Position numbers and translations under genes: made by a program. From positions 62,001-126,000 of the forward strand of contig VTFK01000191.1 of the NCBI GenBank assembly GCA_009617715.1: 64,000 bases of DNA, in the 5' to 3' direction. Numbering within the stretch: the first letter of the stretch is position 1; every line of letters begins with the position of its first letter. Origin of the DNA: Plectrocnemia conspersa (Eukaryota; Arthropoda; Insecta; Trichoptera; Polycentropodidae). Below are positions 1-13,136 of this stretch, piece after piece. The notes under the pieces are model-generated. The model made no database searches. It was not told the origin of the DNA and was given only the letters and a program-made list of their open reading frames with translations.

Positions 1-3000
1 ATAAAATATGAATCTCAAAAATCACACATATATTTTATATTTGCATCAATAATAAATCGCTTTTAAGTAGTCACCAAGCAAGTCAACTTTTATAGCAAAT
101 CATCCACAATTGAATTTCAGTAAAAATGTGCTATTATTGTCAGTTGATTTAATTAATCATCAATGCAAATAATAAAAAAATATCGAAATGGGTACAAAAA
201 AATCGGGTTAAGGTTAAAAATAGCTACCACTGGTGAAGTTCAAGTAATACTCGGTGCTAATGTGATAGACGTAAAATTGTAATGGATATTACTAGTGAGT
301 ATTTAAAAAAAATGATAAGGAAATAAATATGGAAAACTCATATATTTGACTAATTCTCTCTGATGAGAGTAAAATAAATTTATACGGGTCTTAGAAGATG
401 CACTACATTTGTCAGATACAGGGAAAAACATATCCAAGGAACCAAATTATCTGGGGTTGCTTCTAATATTCCAGAATGGAAGCTATCTACTTTATCAATA
501 GAAACGCATGTAAAGTCAAATTTGAAATACTACTTTTTTAATTGAAATCAATCTGTCTATTTTAATAAATAGTAGTTCTTTTATTATACATATTTTTTAT
601 TTCGCTTTTCTCTAAACAACTAAGCATTTGCACTGAAAGTTTACTTTAAATAATTAGCATAAAATTATAATATGTTTAATTCGGTTAAATAATAGTTTAA
701 TCTTTATCTAAGCATAATATTATTTTAGTATTACGTTTCTTAGTGGTCATTAAATAAATATATTTGTTAGTTTTAAACATATTTACATGCTTTAATCTAG
801 GTTTAGTTAAACCATATTTTTTTATCAGTTTTTAGTATCTTAGGCTGAGTTTTTAATCTGTTTAAATACTGTTATTAATTATGTCTATTACACTTGCACA
901 TTTGCAGCCATTTAATTTTTGTATTATATGTTTATAAGTAACATTTAAATAAAAAAAATATAACATATCTTTAGTTATATACTAAATATGATGATTTCTT
1001 GCATGCTTTTTTTTACTTATGTAAACTGCAAAAAAAAACATTATTGACCACTAAATATTTACCTTAATCATAACTTTTGGCAGGTATTAGTATTCTAAAA
1101 TGATTTCTATTTGCATTATAGTTTTGGATATGTCTTAATTTGGTACTAACTTAAGTGCATCTGAAAGCAATCGAAATATAAACCAGTATATTCATGAAAT
1201 TTATTGTTTTAATTTATTATAACTTTTTCTGGGTAAAATACATATCCTTATAGCACATATAATACCGTAAAGATTGACTAATATAAACTATAATAAATAT
1301 ATTTACGCCTAATTTTTATTGTAAAAGTATTAGAAAACTCGAATGTGATATTTATAGTATACATATTAAACATAACTCGATTTTATATATGGTTATTATC
1401 TCAATATCTATACTATAAAACAGGAAAAAAAACATGTGTCTGTCTGACTAAAAATATTGTATATAACTAAGTATTGAAATGAAATTGTGATAACAGGATC
1501 AATAAAATTAATTATAATGAATAAATAATCTATCCCAGGCAAAGCTTGTACTATAAATAAATTTGATTATTTCTCAGAAAAAACTTGTGTGATTAAAGAC
1601 ATTTTTTATTTATTATTCTCATTTATAAGACTCGGAAAAATGCGCTAATCATAATTAAAATCTTCAAAAGTATTCGCTAAAATAGTCCGTGTGAATCAAA
1701 TTTTTTACTTTATATTTAGTTTTAAGAATATTTTTTTAATATAACAAGAGTTTGATGGTTTAAATAATAATCTTTTTTTACATTAAACATATACAAATAT
1801 TGTTCTAACTGCAGCAATGATTAATTATCAAGTAAAGTGTATTTTAATTACTATGAAATTTAATACTAAATTTCTACATAATTTTATCACAAAAATCAAG
1901 GTTTAAACTGTATTTTAGTTAGCACATGCTGTATTTGACCTCAAATTAAATTTTTTTCGCGTTTCTACAATGAGCGTTAAAAAATCTCGAAAGGTGCAAA
2001 ATATGAAAATGCCCTCTTTACGGTCCGTTACGTTACGTTAACTCTTATAAACAAACGTCACGGTTAACTTAAATCTCTCTACTATAAAGAGATTTTCTAT
2101 TGTACTCGCGGCATGCATATTTTGAAATTATACACACCATTTAGAAATTTTTACACATACCCACCGTCTGGCGTTTTTTCGTTATTGCTATTGGCAATAA
2201 ACGCCTTTTGGGCACAATAGTGACAATTTCGCATACAATGGTGATCGGTTATGGTATAGTTATCACGCCTGTCCTAATTTTTTAACGTTTCATTAGAAAT
2301 TTTCCGTTCTATACATATTTAATGAATAAATTACCGCGATTAATGTAAAATATGTTTGCTGTAAGATGAAAATCTTGGGTTGGAAAATCACGAAATGCCT
2401 TGAAGATGAATTTCCGCTTATTGAAATATATACAAAACGTGGTTCCGCGTTATTTTAAATCAGCAGCCGAGGGTGTCGGTTAAATTATGTGGAAGACGAA
2501 TTAGCGATGAAACACTTTTTTACTTCCACTTCGTTGTGCCGAAGTAAAGATGAATCAGTCATCTTAGAATGCAGTAGCAATTCTTTGAAGCGTGAAATTG
2601 CCACCAAGGAACGCGAGGAAACGTGTGAAATTTTTACACAAACGCTTCTTTGTTTCCGCATTAAAAAAAATATTTTATACAAAATGATATACATATGCAC
2701 ATATTTTGGACGACTTTGAAAAATATCAATGACGTCAATATGTTATGAATATTTTATTAATACGCCATTTTTGTGTATCTTTAAAAATGAATCAATTTAA
2801 AACATTATTTTTATTGTTATGTGTTGGAAGAGTAACTATAACCAAATTATATTTTAATACTACCGTTGTCAATCAAAAGTGATACAGCGTTTATAAACAC
2901 ATCAATCAATAGATGACTTTTCTCGAGAAGTCGAAACAGAATATTCAAAAAAAGTTGATGAAATTTATATAAGAAATATTTTTTAAGCTATTGAAATGAC

Positions 3001-6000
3001 AAAATAAAAAACATTTTAAAAATGCTACTTAATATTTTATCGAATCTCAAACTGTGTATATTATTTGCCGGTTTTATCCCAATTTTATATTTTTTCAGAC
3101 AGACATTTAAGAATAAGATACGTACTATTTCATAGAGTGTATATTATTTTTTTTTAATTAAAAAATGATTAATGTGTAAAATAATCTACAACTTTTCTGC
3201 ATTTTTTTGTAATCGACTCAATATTTATTAACAGATGTAGGATATACCCAGGCCTGATGAAAAGCAGGGGAGATGGGACAAATTTCTAGGGCCGTTTCTT
3301 TGAGAGGCCCCACTCTGTAAAAAACCATAGCAAAAATATATTTACAAAAAAAGGGTAAATCAATCTCAAATCATGAATCTGAATTAAACTACGGTTTTTG
3401 AGATATATGTACTGATGTATTACAGGTATAAGTTCCTTTAACCCTTTTTATACATACAAGAAATTAAAGAATGGAACATTGCCTTCAAAATTACACACTT
3501 TCTATGTAGAACTTTTCACAATCAACATAATTATTCAAAAGGACATATTGTAGTTTTTTGACGCCGCTCCGTTTGTATTAAAATTTGTTTGCCAATTATT
3601 GTTGACTTTCTTGCCTTTTAAACATTTAAAAAATATTGGACATGAGAGGAAATATTCAACGAGCAGTAAATTTAGGTATTCGATCTAAAAATGCAGATTT
3701 AATACCTAAGAAAGAAGCATAGAAATAACAAAAAATCAACAACAGCACCAGCTGAATTATAGCAATTAAATGTTTTAATAGATTATATTATCAGTAATTT
3801 TAAACTGGATTTAATGCAATAAAATAAATAAATAATACATTCAGTTTCAAGTGGTTATTCCAAAAAAAAACTAAAAAAAAACAGTCTCGAATCCGTCCCA
3901 AAAATATTTTTTAAAATATGTCATTTTAGTAATAACATTTTTATCAATAGATACATTTTTTACCAGTGAAAACATAAATTATCTGGCAGATGCTATTATA
4001 ATTATATTTATTTCATTTTTACATACTTATCATTATTTATATGTTACAGTAAATGTGTATTTTTTGGTAAATTTATATATTCACTAGTAAAGTCCAAATA
4101 CATTTACACCAGTAAATATATATTTCTATAAGCGAAAATATAATATAACTACTAGGCAATAATACGCTGCTATAAAATGTCTATGAAACTTAGTTTGACA
4201 GTTGCGAAACGTCCATTTGCTGTTCAAACCCAAATCTAACTAAATGAAAATTCTAAAACTAATTATAGTTTTAGAACTATTATTAGGTGAAGTCCAAAAT
4301 ACAAACCAACCTCTTAGAGGAAAATAAGCAGAATAATAAATACAGGCAGACATCTCACATATTACTCCATAGTTTGCCTGCATTTCGATTTTACACTATG
4401 TTTTAAAAATATGATAGCTATCCTTACCGATATTACTATGGACTTCTAATATAAGAGGGCTGATCAAAGTATATTCAAACCGAATTTTGGTCAATAGTAG
4501 AGCGCAAAAACAATTATCACTTCTCAGAAGGCAAAAATTCACGTCAAAAGCAATAAAATCGTGTCGGCGCCGTCGCCGTCGCGTTTCCACTGCGACGGCG
4601 ACGGCACGATTTTATTGCTTTTGACGTGGATTTTTGACTTCTGAGAAGTGATAATTGTTTTTGCGCTCTACTATTGGGCAAAATTCGGTTTAGATGTACT
4701 TTATTCGATTTTAACTCGTAATATTTTTATAAAAACGTTTGATAATCGAGCGTTTTCACCACAATAGCACGATTTAATTGCTTTTGACCTGGACTGGAAA
4801 TTCACTATATGGCAACACTGAGCAGCAAAGAAAACACGAATTATCAAGTAAATATTTTTAATAATTTTTAATTTAAAATATTTTGGATAAAATATAATTT
4901 CAGACAATATGTCGCAACTGTGACTGATTTTTATATTTATTTGTAGCATAGAACCTATTATTATTTATTCAAGAAATTATATTACGATATTAAAAAATAT
5001 ATACAATGAGGCCCGGAATCATTGTTTTCCCAGTGCCACATAACGGGAATGTATGTATTATTTTACCAACTAAACTATATTGATGAATTCTTAAAAGCAT
5101 ATAAAAAATACATAAAAAAAAAACCGATCGTAATTTGACAGATAATCGAGCTGACTCAATAGAAATAAATTACAGTTATGAACTGTCAACGTATAACATA
5201 TTTTGACTGAAACTGTCTAAAACCAGAACCAACTGCTCTTTCAATCGAAACCTGGCATCATCTTAAATTTTAAAATGTCAGCACGACATATTTTTTTACA
5301 TTGAAATTTGTTATTATATAATCGATTTTTTTTAATAGCAAACGTCTTAATTGATCACACGTATAACCATTTTTGTAAACCAGTTCGACGTTGAGGCAAT
5401 CGGTTACAGTTTTCCAATTTCCATAAAACTGCTTTCTGAAAAACAGCTGCCGGATAGAAACGAATTTATTAGAAATTCTTAAGAATCAAGGCCCAGAATC
5501 ACACGTAAATAAATCACAGTATGCAAACAAGAACAACTGTTATTAGTATCCGCAACCATGGAAAGCTATATATTGACTTTCTTGTAATCGATTCTCCACG
5601 CTGTTTATCTAAGACATTTAAATGTCAAAACACACAAACTTCAATCATACACGTAATTAAAATATAAAATCATAATTAAGCACACATTAGTCTCACTTAA
5701 AAATAATAAACCCATATCAATAATGAGAATGACTCATGGCGAATAGAGTTAACATTGAATTTTCCGATATGCATAATAATAAAAATAAAAAAAAAACAAT
5801 TTCCGTGAACGTCGTTAGCGTACGTGTTTAATTTGTGTTACTAATTATTTTTAATTATTTAGTAAACAATGGTACGTCCATGGTCTTCCTTACCTTAGAC
5901 ATAATTACCTCAAGATTCACAATCGTGAGTAGACGATTATGTATAAAAATATATGTATATGAAATAATTGAATAAATTACTTAAATACAACCTTCAGAAA

Positions 6001-7431
6001 CGTTGTCAGCTACTGATTCGATTATTGATATCGCAACTGTAATTAATATAAGGCGTTGAAAAGTGTTACGTATCAAAGAAACAAAGCTTTTTAATTATGA
6101 TCACAATTAAAGATATGCATATGTGTGTTAAATATTTGCTAAATCATATTATAGATGATATATGCGTTAATTTAGTTCTGGTTATAAATAACAAAGCACT
6201 AAGTAACTAAACTGAACATTATTTTATTATTAACTTTTGAAAGCTGCTAATGGAACTCGATGCCTTTGAACTCGTTATTCATGAACCATTAGCGTCACTT
6301 AAAAAATATTTTTATACAAAAACCTCCGTGACCCACGTTGACATTGCGAAAGTGCCTTCTAAACAGTTCCGGTCAATTTCAAGTGTCGTCCTGTGCAAGT
6401 AACCGTGAAAAATTCGTAAAAAGGCCCGAGGTCAAATTTTTTAGATGTTATTTTCAGACTTGCAAATTGATCGAGAAATTTAAAGAAAGCTGCGTGACCG
6501 GTTAACTAAAGTCAATGGACTTAAAGATTTGATTTAGTATCTAAGATTTTCGCAAAAAAACTTGTTTAATCATATAGTATTAGAGAATAATATGTATAAA
6601 GAAATAATGAAAGTAAAGGTCATACAACTATATTTTTAATGGTGAATTGTAGAAATTACATAAACATATGTTTTATGTTAAAATTAAATTCACGTTTGAA
6701 AATAATGGAAAATATATTCAATTTTCAAGCCTTAAATAATATTTTATTAAAGGTTCATTATGGTTTAATATATATAAGCAATTTTTATGGTATGCTTTTC
6801 CATGAAAAGTACATGTTTTTACTGTCGATTCTTTAAATATCTTTAACCCTAATAATAACATAATTTTAAGGATGATATTTTTCACCATATATATAATTTG
6901 TAATTAGTTTATATAAAACAACCTATTTATCTTTATTTCATCGACATAATATATATAAAATCTAAACTCTACCGTCGTAAATATCAGGTATTTAAATGAG
7001 TTTTAGATATTCTCTAGTGTTACATAAAATAGTACTATACCTATGCGATTTTGAAATATTGACATACGAGAATTCTAAATTCAATAATAACCATGTAATA
7101 GTTTGCTTTTTTAGAATATGTAGAAATGGAAAAGAGTGCGAATTAATTTTCGTAGTTCTTAGAAACGTATGCAAATGTTAGTTTATACATTTCAACGACC
7201 AATTTGATGTCAATGGAGGTTCATAAAAATTGAAAGCCGGTAAATTTTAAGCGAAACTGTTTGAAAATTCAGCAGTTATGCAAACCGTCTCTAATCGTTT
7301 GTGTACAATATATAAAAAATACTAAAACGCATTTATACTGCTAATATATTATTTTTCTTATTTTATTTATGTTTTTATATACAAAAAATAATTTTAACAT
7401 AGATGAGCACCATAACACGTATTTTTTTCAG
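1..7431. other. AT-rich non-coding region (intron or intergenic)
   Basis: I see no supportable exon before the acceptor at 7430-7431. The stretch is AT-rich with long A/T runs. Slightly GC-richer islands lie at about 2010-2240, 2480-2660 and 6250-6520, without convincing splice-bounded frames. A fragment at about 3240-3330 carries GC-rich words (aggcctgat, agggccg, gaggcccc) that resemble transposon ends. The foldback repeat at 4178-4810 is listed separately. If the exon at 7432-7602 belongs to a large gene, much of this stretch could be its last intron. Confidence 0.5.
4178..4810. repeat. Foldback/MITE-like repeat, copy 1, with long palindrome
   Basis: The copy opens with a module shared with positions 10516 and 51107 (atgtctatgaaact, then cgtccatttgctgt and caaaccc). 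A middle module follows (attatagttttagaact, cacatattactccatag) that also occurs at about 51.2 and 61.4 kb. It ends in a long near-palindrome, about 4466-4703, whose arms carry aaaccgaattttgg, aattatcacttctcagaag and aaaagcaataaaatcgtg and their complements. The two GC-rich inner arms are cgtcgccgtcgc and gcgacggcgacg, around a loop of about 9 nt. A decayed partial arm follows at about 4750-4800. No coding frame is visible, so I infer a non-autonomous element. Confidence 0.8.
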
Positions 7432-7602
7432 CTATCACTGAATCTTGTGATTGGAAAGCTCATTGAGAAGATGGATGGCTCGTTCAAGAGGAGCGTTCTC
7501 AAGCCGCAACAGGCAAGAATAAGGGATGCGATCACGAATCTAAAGCTTGCAGCTGAGTCACTGAACATTAACAGATTGTCAATACCGCCTAGATGGCAAT
7601 GA
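7432..7602 (+). CDS. Terminal coding exon of an unidentified gene (56 codons)
   Basis: A strong acceptor (polypyrimidine run, then ttttttcag at 7423-7431) is followed by 56 sense codons ending at TGA 7600-7602. The peptide starts LSLNLVIGKLIEKMDGSF, is rich in Lys/Arg/Leu and ends NRLSIPPRWQ. Codon use is much less AT-biased than the surroundings, which supports real coding. The frame continues open upstream of the acceptor only through AT-rich filler, so I place the start at the splice site in phase 0. No family is recognised. The earlier exons must lie to the left, probably outside the window, because I found no partner exon between 1 and 7431. A candidate poly(A) hexamer variant, ATTAAA, occurs near 7957. 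It could be the C-terminal tail of a larger helical protein. Confidence 0.6.
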   Translation, partial: LSLNLVIGKLIEKMDGSFKRSVLKPQQARIRDAITNLKLAAESLNINRLSIPPRWQ

Positions 7603-8968
7603 ATTGTATCTCAAAGCTCCTAGCAAAAAGGCTATAGGATACAAATACAAATTCAGATATTCGATGACTATTTAAGTGACACGCGTTCCGCATAACGAAG
7701 CCGAGCATCAATGCGATATACATACATCTAAATGCACATTATTTTATGTGCTCACTCAAAGTATAAATAATAGTAATATGTATCATAAATTTTAACTCTT
7801 ATATATTTAGTGTTTATATAAAGAGCTATCTTTGCATTCTGTATACATATATGTAACTTAACAGATGCATTACAGAACAGAAATTAATGTTAAACACCTT
7901 GTTCTATATTTTGTAAGATGTACCTGTACTTTTAAAAACTTATTTAAAATTTTGTATTAAAATTTTGTCTAAAATATTGCTTTTGTCTATTTTAAAAGAT
8001 TTTAAAATTCTTCAAATGTTGTTTTTGTATTTTTTATGGTTTTCTCATATAATTTGCCTTCTTTGATATTTATGATTTATTTTTAAACAGCAGATTTTTG
8101 AGACACCATCAATTATAAAGAGCACTCTTAAATACATAAACCACAAATAATGTATGGATACAGTATATATTTTTACTGTAAAGATACATATTTATTTTAC
8201 ATTAGAGAACCTCTAACTACAAAGCCTATGACACCAGAAATGATTTGGTCTTCTTAGCTATAAAATGTTACTGTTTTTTTTTTAATTTTCTCATCATGCT
8301 GTGGTTTTAATATTTTTTTTGTATTTAATATTTTCTCGTCCTCAACCACATAATGATAAATTTCATCAAAAGATAAGAAAAAATAAAATGAGCAATAAAA
8401 TTATAATATTCCGACATAACATAACTGTTTGAAATAAACAAAAAGGATTAGATATCCTATTTAGTCAGAGTGAAAATATATAAAACGAAGATCCGAAGAA
8501 TGATTTTTAATTCATATTTACATATTTTTGCCTATATTATCCTTAATAGATAAATAGAGCAACTTAAACTGTAGCTTGTAAAATCTAAGATATTTACTGA
8601 TATATAGCTATTAATATGTAAATATGTACAAGCTTAATATTTTTTTTGCCACCCTGAAATTTTGACTCTCTAAAAACATCTTTAGAAAGATAATCTTTAA
8701 CAAGCTAAAATTTATTAATAAAAACTTATGATAAGATATTAACCATTTTTACTTTAAATATAATGAAAATATCTTTAGCAGAAAAAACAATTGCTTTTCT
8801 GAATCCTATTACATAATGTTTATGTTTTAACTGAATTGTTTATGTTTAAACTAACTGCACTTCTGCACATTAATTGATGTTCTCTGTTCTTTACCAACAT
8901 ACTATGTTGCGCATCGATTTGAACTAGCTGTTAAAGCCAATGTTGAGCAAGAAGTTTAGGACTTAGTT

Positions 8969-9060
8969 ACACTATTGTTGGGTCAACAATAGTGTTGCAC
9001 AATGCAAATCTTTGACTGCGTACATCACGCACAGTCAAATGTCATCGAACCGATGACATC
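8969..9060. repeat. Row of three adjacent inverted repeats
   Basis: Three hairpins follow one another within about 92 bp. Hairpin 1 has arms acactattgttg (8969-8980) and caacaatagtgt (8984-8995), a perfect 12-bp stem with a 3-nt loop. Hairpin 2 has arms tttgact-gcgt (9011-9021) and acgc-ac-agtcaaa (9027-9039), with a 2-nt bulge. Hairpin 3 has arms atgtcatcg (9039-9047) and cgatgacat (9051-9059), a perfect 9-bp stem with loop aac. The arms of the three do not resemble one another. No coding frame crosses the row. Confidence 0.8.
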
Positions 9061-10259
9061 AATCATGGTATGCCATCGTCAAACGTGACCAAGAGGCAAA
9101 ACGAAAGTTTTGTATAATTTTATATTTTTTTAAAAGCGAATCGCTAAACGCGATCGGCAGTTGAACGATGAACGAGCAATTATAAATTCATCCTTTACTC
9201 GAGATATATAATTAATTCATTAATCACTATAATAAGAAGAGCATATAAGCTGTGTTTTTATCTGATGAAAATGTGGTTAAAAATAATTTAACTATGATAA
9301 CATCTTCTACAGTAACTTTCGTATTTACAATATTTCAATTTCGAATAGCATTATTTTAATATTACATAGTGCGTGAGATGCCATCTTGCTTTGCGGTCTT
9401 TGTTAATAATGTTCAAGAATACTTAATCGAGAAATTTCATAATCGCAGCTTGACATCGTGATTTTTGTCAGTGAAAGTCAACATTTGAAGAAATTTCTTT
9501 TTCGGTCTGCAAAAAAGGCATTTCTCGAGGCGTTATTTAAATAAATTAAGCGTTATCATAGCAGACCGGTACGAATTAATTTTTTATCTGCTTTATTTAT
9601 GTTTGTACAACTTTCAATTGTGCACAGAAAGCTATATAGATGCATATCTATACACAATAAACCACTATGTTTAAAATAATCTTTATAACATATTTCTCTG
9701 AATTAGCATAACAATAATAATAAAAACTTTAAGAGTAGATATCCGCATAGCAATGCATTACGAATCGTTTCAGTTTATTTTGTTGCTAATATCATAATAG
9801 ATACAAAAATATATATTTTTTATTAATTGTGGATACAGCTATAATATAAAAAATGTAATGTAATCTTTGATCTAAAAAAATCTAATTCGGTAATAATCTG
9901 TAGTCAATTAAACAATTAACAAGTGACTCAGCAATGTAACAAATTTTAGAAATAGATTTAATTTAACCTTATAAAATTAAAATAATAATATGAACGTAAA
10001 ATTAAATAATTATATAAAATATTGTAAATAAATTTAGGTCACATCAAGAAATAATAGAAATAAACTTTTAGTAGTTTATTTTTATTATTTCTAAATAATT
10101 TATTATTTTGAAAATTATTCTCAATTAATATAAAAAACATCCAAATCTATGTAAGACATTTTGAAGTTAGTCACTAATGAAATAACATTTTTTTTTTTTA
10201 TTAATTATTGCAAAGTTTACCTTATTATAATAATAAAAAAAAATTATTGCCTAGAATAA

Positions 10260-10390
10260 AAAAGTCCCATGGTTAATATTTATTTGAAGGTATGCATTAT
10301 GTCTGATTGACTTTCCCAGTTGGTACATATTTACGGCATTGTAACGCATTGGGCTTACGCATCTCAGGTTACAACGGAAGATTAAAATAA
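10260..10390. repeat. Dispersed repeat fragment, paired with 48536-48660
   Basis: This shares words in the same order with 48536-48660: atggttaata, tctgattgact, tgtaacgcattgggct and caggttacaacg. The inner part is itself an inverted repeat, best seen in the other copy (cgttgtaac and gttacaacg), which suggests the end of a small inverted-repeat element. No coding content is seen. Confidence 0.65.
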
Positions 10391-10439
10391 ATAAAATTAT
10401 TACCATGTCAAAACAAATAAAATTTATATTGAGTGTAGA

Positions 10440-10640
10440 TATTCATATCCGAATATATTTTTACCGGTAATATTTCTACTAAAGAAAATTAAATTTAACT
10501 GATAGGCGCTAGTGAAATGTCTATGAAACTCAATTTGACAGCTGCAAAACGTCCATTTGCTGTTTAAACCCAAACCTAACCTAACTTAAACGAAATAAGC
10601 AAACCCAACTTGAACTAAATCTTAAAATTGTAATATATTA
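10440..10640. repeat. Foldback-family fragment, copy 2
   Basis: The first part (ttaccggtaatatttctact, then aactgataggcgctagtgaaat) is the reverse complement of a module found directly at about 50965-51050. It is followed by the shared module atgtctatgaaactcaattt and cgtccatttgctgt at about 10516-10565, also seen at 4178 and 51107. The long GC-rich palindrome of the other copies is missing here, so this is a truncated copy. Confidence 0.7.
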
Positions 10641-11129
10641 CGCTTAGGTTTGGTTTAATTTATTTTTAATATTACAGTATTTTGTCGAACAATATGACGT
10701 CACAATTCTGTGAATCTCTAATCATGTGAAAATACCAGATCATCTGTTTCTGAGCAAATACAGTTTTATTGATAATGAGTTGTAAAACAATTGTTGAGCG
10801 AGTGAAATTATATTTATGCAAGTAAAAATAAAACTGATTTTATAAAATACAATAAATAAATAGCGAGTAATAATTATGAATAATAATAACGCTTTTTTAA
10901 TTAATTATGTGTTAATTATACATATATTTCATAGATGATGAATATGGAAGGCATTTTAGTAACTTATTCTAATAACAAATTAGTGAAAAGTGGATTGAAA
11001 TATAATTTAGCCTTTTAACTCAAATTTATATAAAATTGAGCAATATACCTATAATGTTTTTAATAAAACAAACGTTACAAAATTGATCAATACGAGTTGC
11101 AAAACATCTAAACATGAGCCTGATGTACA

Positions 11130-11660
11130 ATTGACCTGAGTGTGATCTTCTTGAAGTTCATATTTGACACGACTATTACAATAACTACAGTAGAGCGTTC
11201 AACCTTCAACGTGCATGAAACTGTTTTAGTATTTCATGCACATAGCATTGTATTTATATTTACAATATTTATATGCACACTGCCATTCTAACAATATGCA
11301 TATTCATATCGAAGTGAATTTTGACTGTCCATAAACAGTCACCAGTCAAAATCCTGTTATATAATAGAAGAAGCCAAGCCTTTGTTAGAGCCGTCGGAAG
11401 CACCGGAAGTCCGAGTACAGTTAGTGCAGTGGTACAGTCAAACAAAACTGAAGAAGTGGGAGAAAAAATAGGCCGCATTGTGTAACTTCACGATTCAACG
11501 CTCATTTGTGCTGCGATAGACAGACGCTTCGCGACGGACGGTTGGGTGCAGTGCAAATTAACATTTTATTTGCCATGATGCAGGAGTGCGAAAACTTTTT
11601 AACGTGAACGAGTTGCCAAATAAATCGTCGCTCGCTTGGCGAACTTTACGATTCTTATCC
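11130..11660. other. CpG-enriched patch with two hairpins
   Basis: The composition changes sharply against the AT-rich background, with many CG dinucleotides at about 11380-11660 (for example cgcttcgcgacggacggt). Two perfect 10-bp hairpins sit at its left edge: gtgcatgaaa with tttcatgcac (11211-11241), and attttgactg with cagtcaaaat (11318-11352). Inside the second is an alternative stem gactgt/acagtc. Short frames exist on both strands but none has convincing splice sites. It could be a promoter or 5' UTR of an unseen gene, or a decayed element. Confidence 0.4.
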
Positions 11661-12898
11661 ACCGCAATAGAAAACACTATGATTGCGACAACCTGAGATA
11701 TGCCATAAATTTTGAGAATTGCTTAGTGCATATGAAATGTCGGATTTTTTTAACAAATGTGTGCGATTCTGATCAAACTAGACTTTGATAATATTAAGGG
11801 CCAACTAAACAAAATTTTAAATAAATATGATTAATTTTAGTTTTCTGTAAATTACTCGCGATTAGATTAAAATAGAAAGCATTCCTTTAAATGATGTAGA
11901 TAAATTAACACGTATTTTTTTTAATTTTGAAATATCAATCGTATACAAAATTAAGATAAATGATCCGAGAAAACTTCGATAAGGAGCGAAGGTCATGGTT
12001 TACTTCCCCTTAATAATAACTATAATGTAGATTAAGTCAAAGCTTGCGCTTTGAATTGGCTCTAAATATACTCAAAACCTCATATCGATAAATAATATTA
12101 TGCACTGTCTTACTCCTCTTTTTCATTCACATTTCTGGTGGATGTTATAAAAATCTCACATCTCTAAAATAGTAACATATCATAACAGAACAGTACAGAT
12201 CCTTATTTTTTTAACGTGACTTTTATGCATATATATACGCGATAATATTCGAATAACTTACATATTTTTAAAGAAATTATGAAAGAACTAACTATAAAAT
12301 ATAAATAAATAGGTCATAAATAATATCAGCTATGCTGATGACACTCGACAGTCATTGAAAACATATGTGACGTCTAGTATAAATTTTAGACATGTCAATT
12401 TTAAATGTGATATATTATGACATTAATTAATTATTTACATATTTGCAAAATAAATTAAGCAATAAATAAAACATTGTTTATTATTTTGATCGCTAATATT
12501 TTACATTAATTCTGACACTTAGATATTTGTATTTGTGAAGTAGAGGATAAATATCAGGCATGTGAAAATTATTAACAATATTGGTCAGTAAATATTTAAT
12601 TTTTCATTAGTTTTATTGGCATGCATGCATTTAATTTATTAATAAAAAAACATAAAAAAGTGTTCTGCATTTTTTTAGACCTGACTTATTTGATGTAAAA
12701 CTATATATGCCTAAAAATAAAATTAATTACTAGTCATCTTTTAATAACAATAAAATATAACACTATCAAGATAACAACAAGTGGCATCATGTATATAACA
12801 TTTTTAAAGAAACGAGCAATCAAATTTGTTGCTTGTTTTTTTTTCTGTATGTATTTATGTTTTGTTTAAATTTTTATTATAAACCTCACATTAGAAAT

Positions 12899-13136
12899 TG
12901 CAATACCGGTAGTACTGATATCAGTAATACCGGTATTGGGGTAAAAATCTAAATTCGATACAACCGGTATTTCAAAATAAAATACCGGTATTACTGAAAA
13001 AATATATGAAAAACGTTGAAAACGATACCTCCATTGCTTAAAACGATGCCTGGTAATAGATGGTACATACCTTTTGATTTTGCTAATCAATATGCATGGT
13101 AAAACATGCGAAAACAGCAGCCAATACCGGTATTAT
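12899..13136. repeat. Small element with five ACCGGT palindromes
   Basis: Five ACCGGT hexamers occur in under 240 bp (12905, 12929, 12963, 12984, 13126), four of them within aatACCGGTa. The segment starts gcaataccggtag and ends ccaataccggtattattac, so its ends are partly inverted copies of each other. A frame on the minus strand is just the reading of these repeats. I interpret it as a short inverted-repeat (MITE-like) element. Confidence 0.55.

Noticed and set aside
2170..2205. Hairpin with stems ggcgt/acgcc and ttattgc/gcaataa
   Set aside because: The arms are separated by an asymmetric bulge of 7 nt and the total pairing is modest. This is within what chance gives in 64 kb.
2485..2719. 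Opposed frames of 71 and 76 codons with somewhat coding-like composition
   Set aside because: Both strands are open over the same stretch, ends fall in AT filler, and no acceptor or donor fits. Left as part of the non-coding block.
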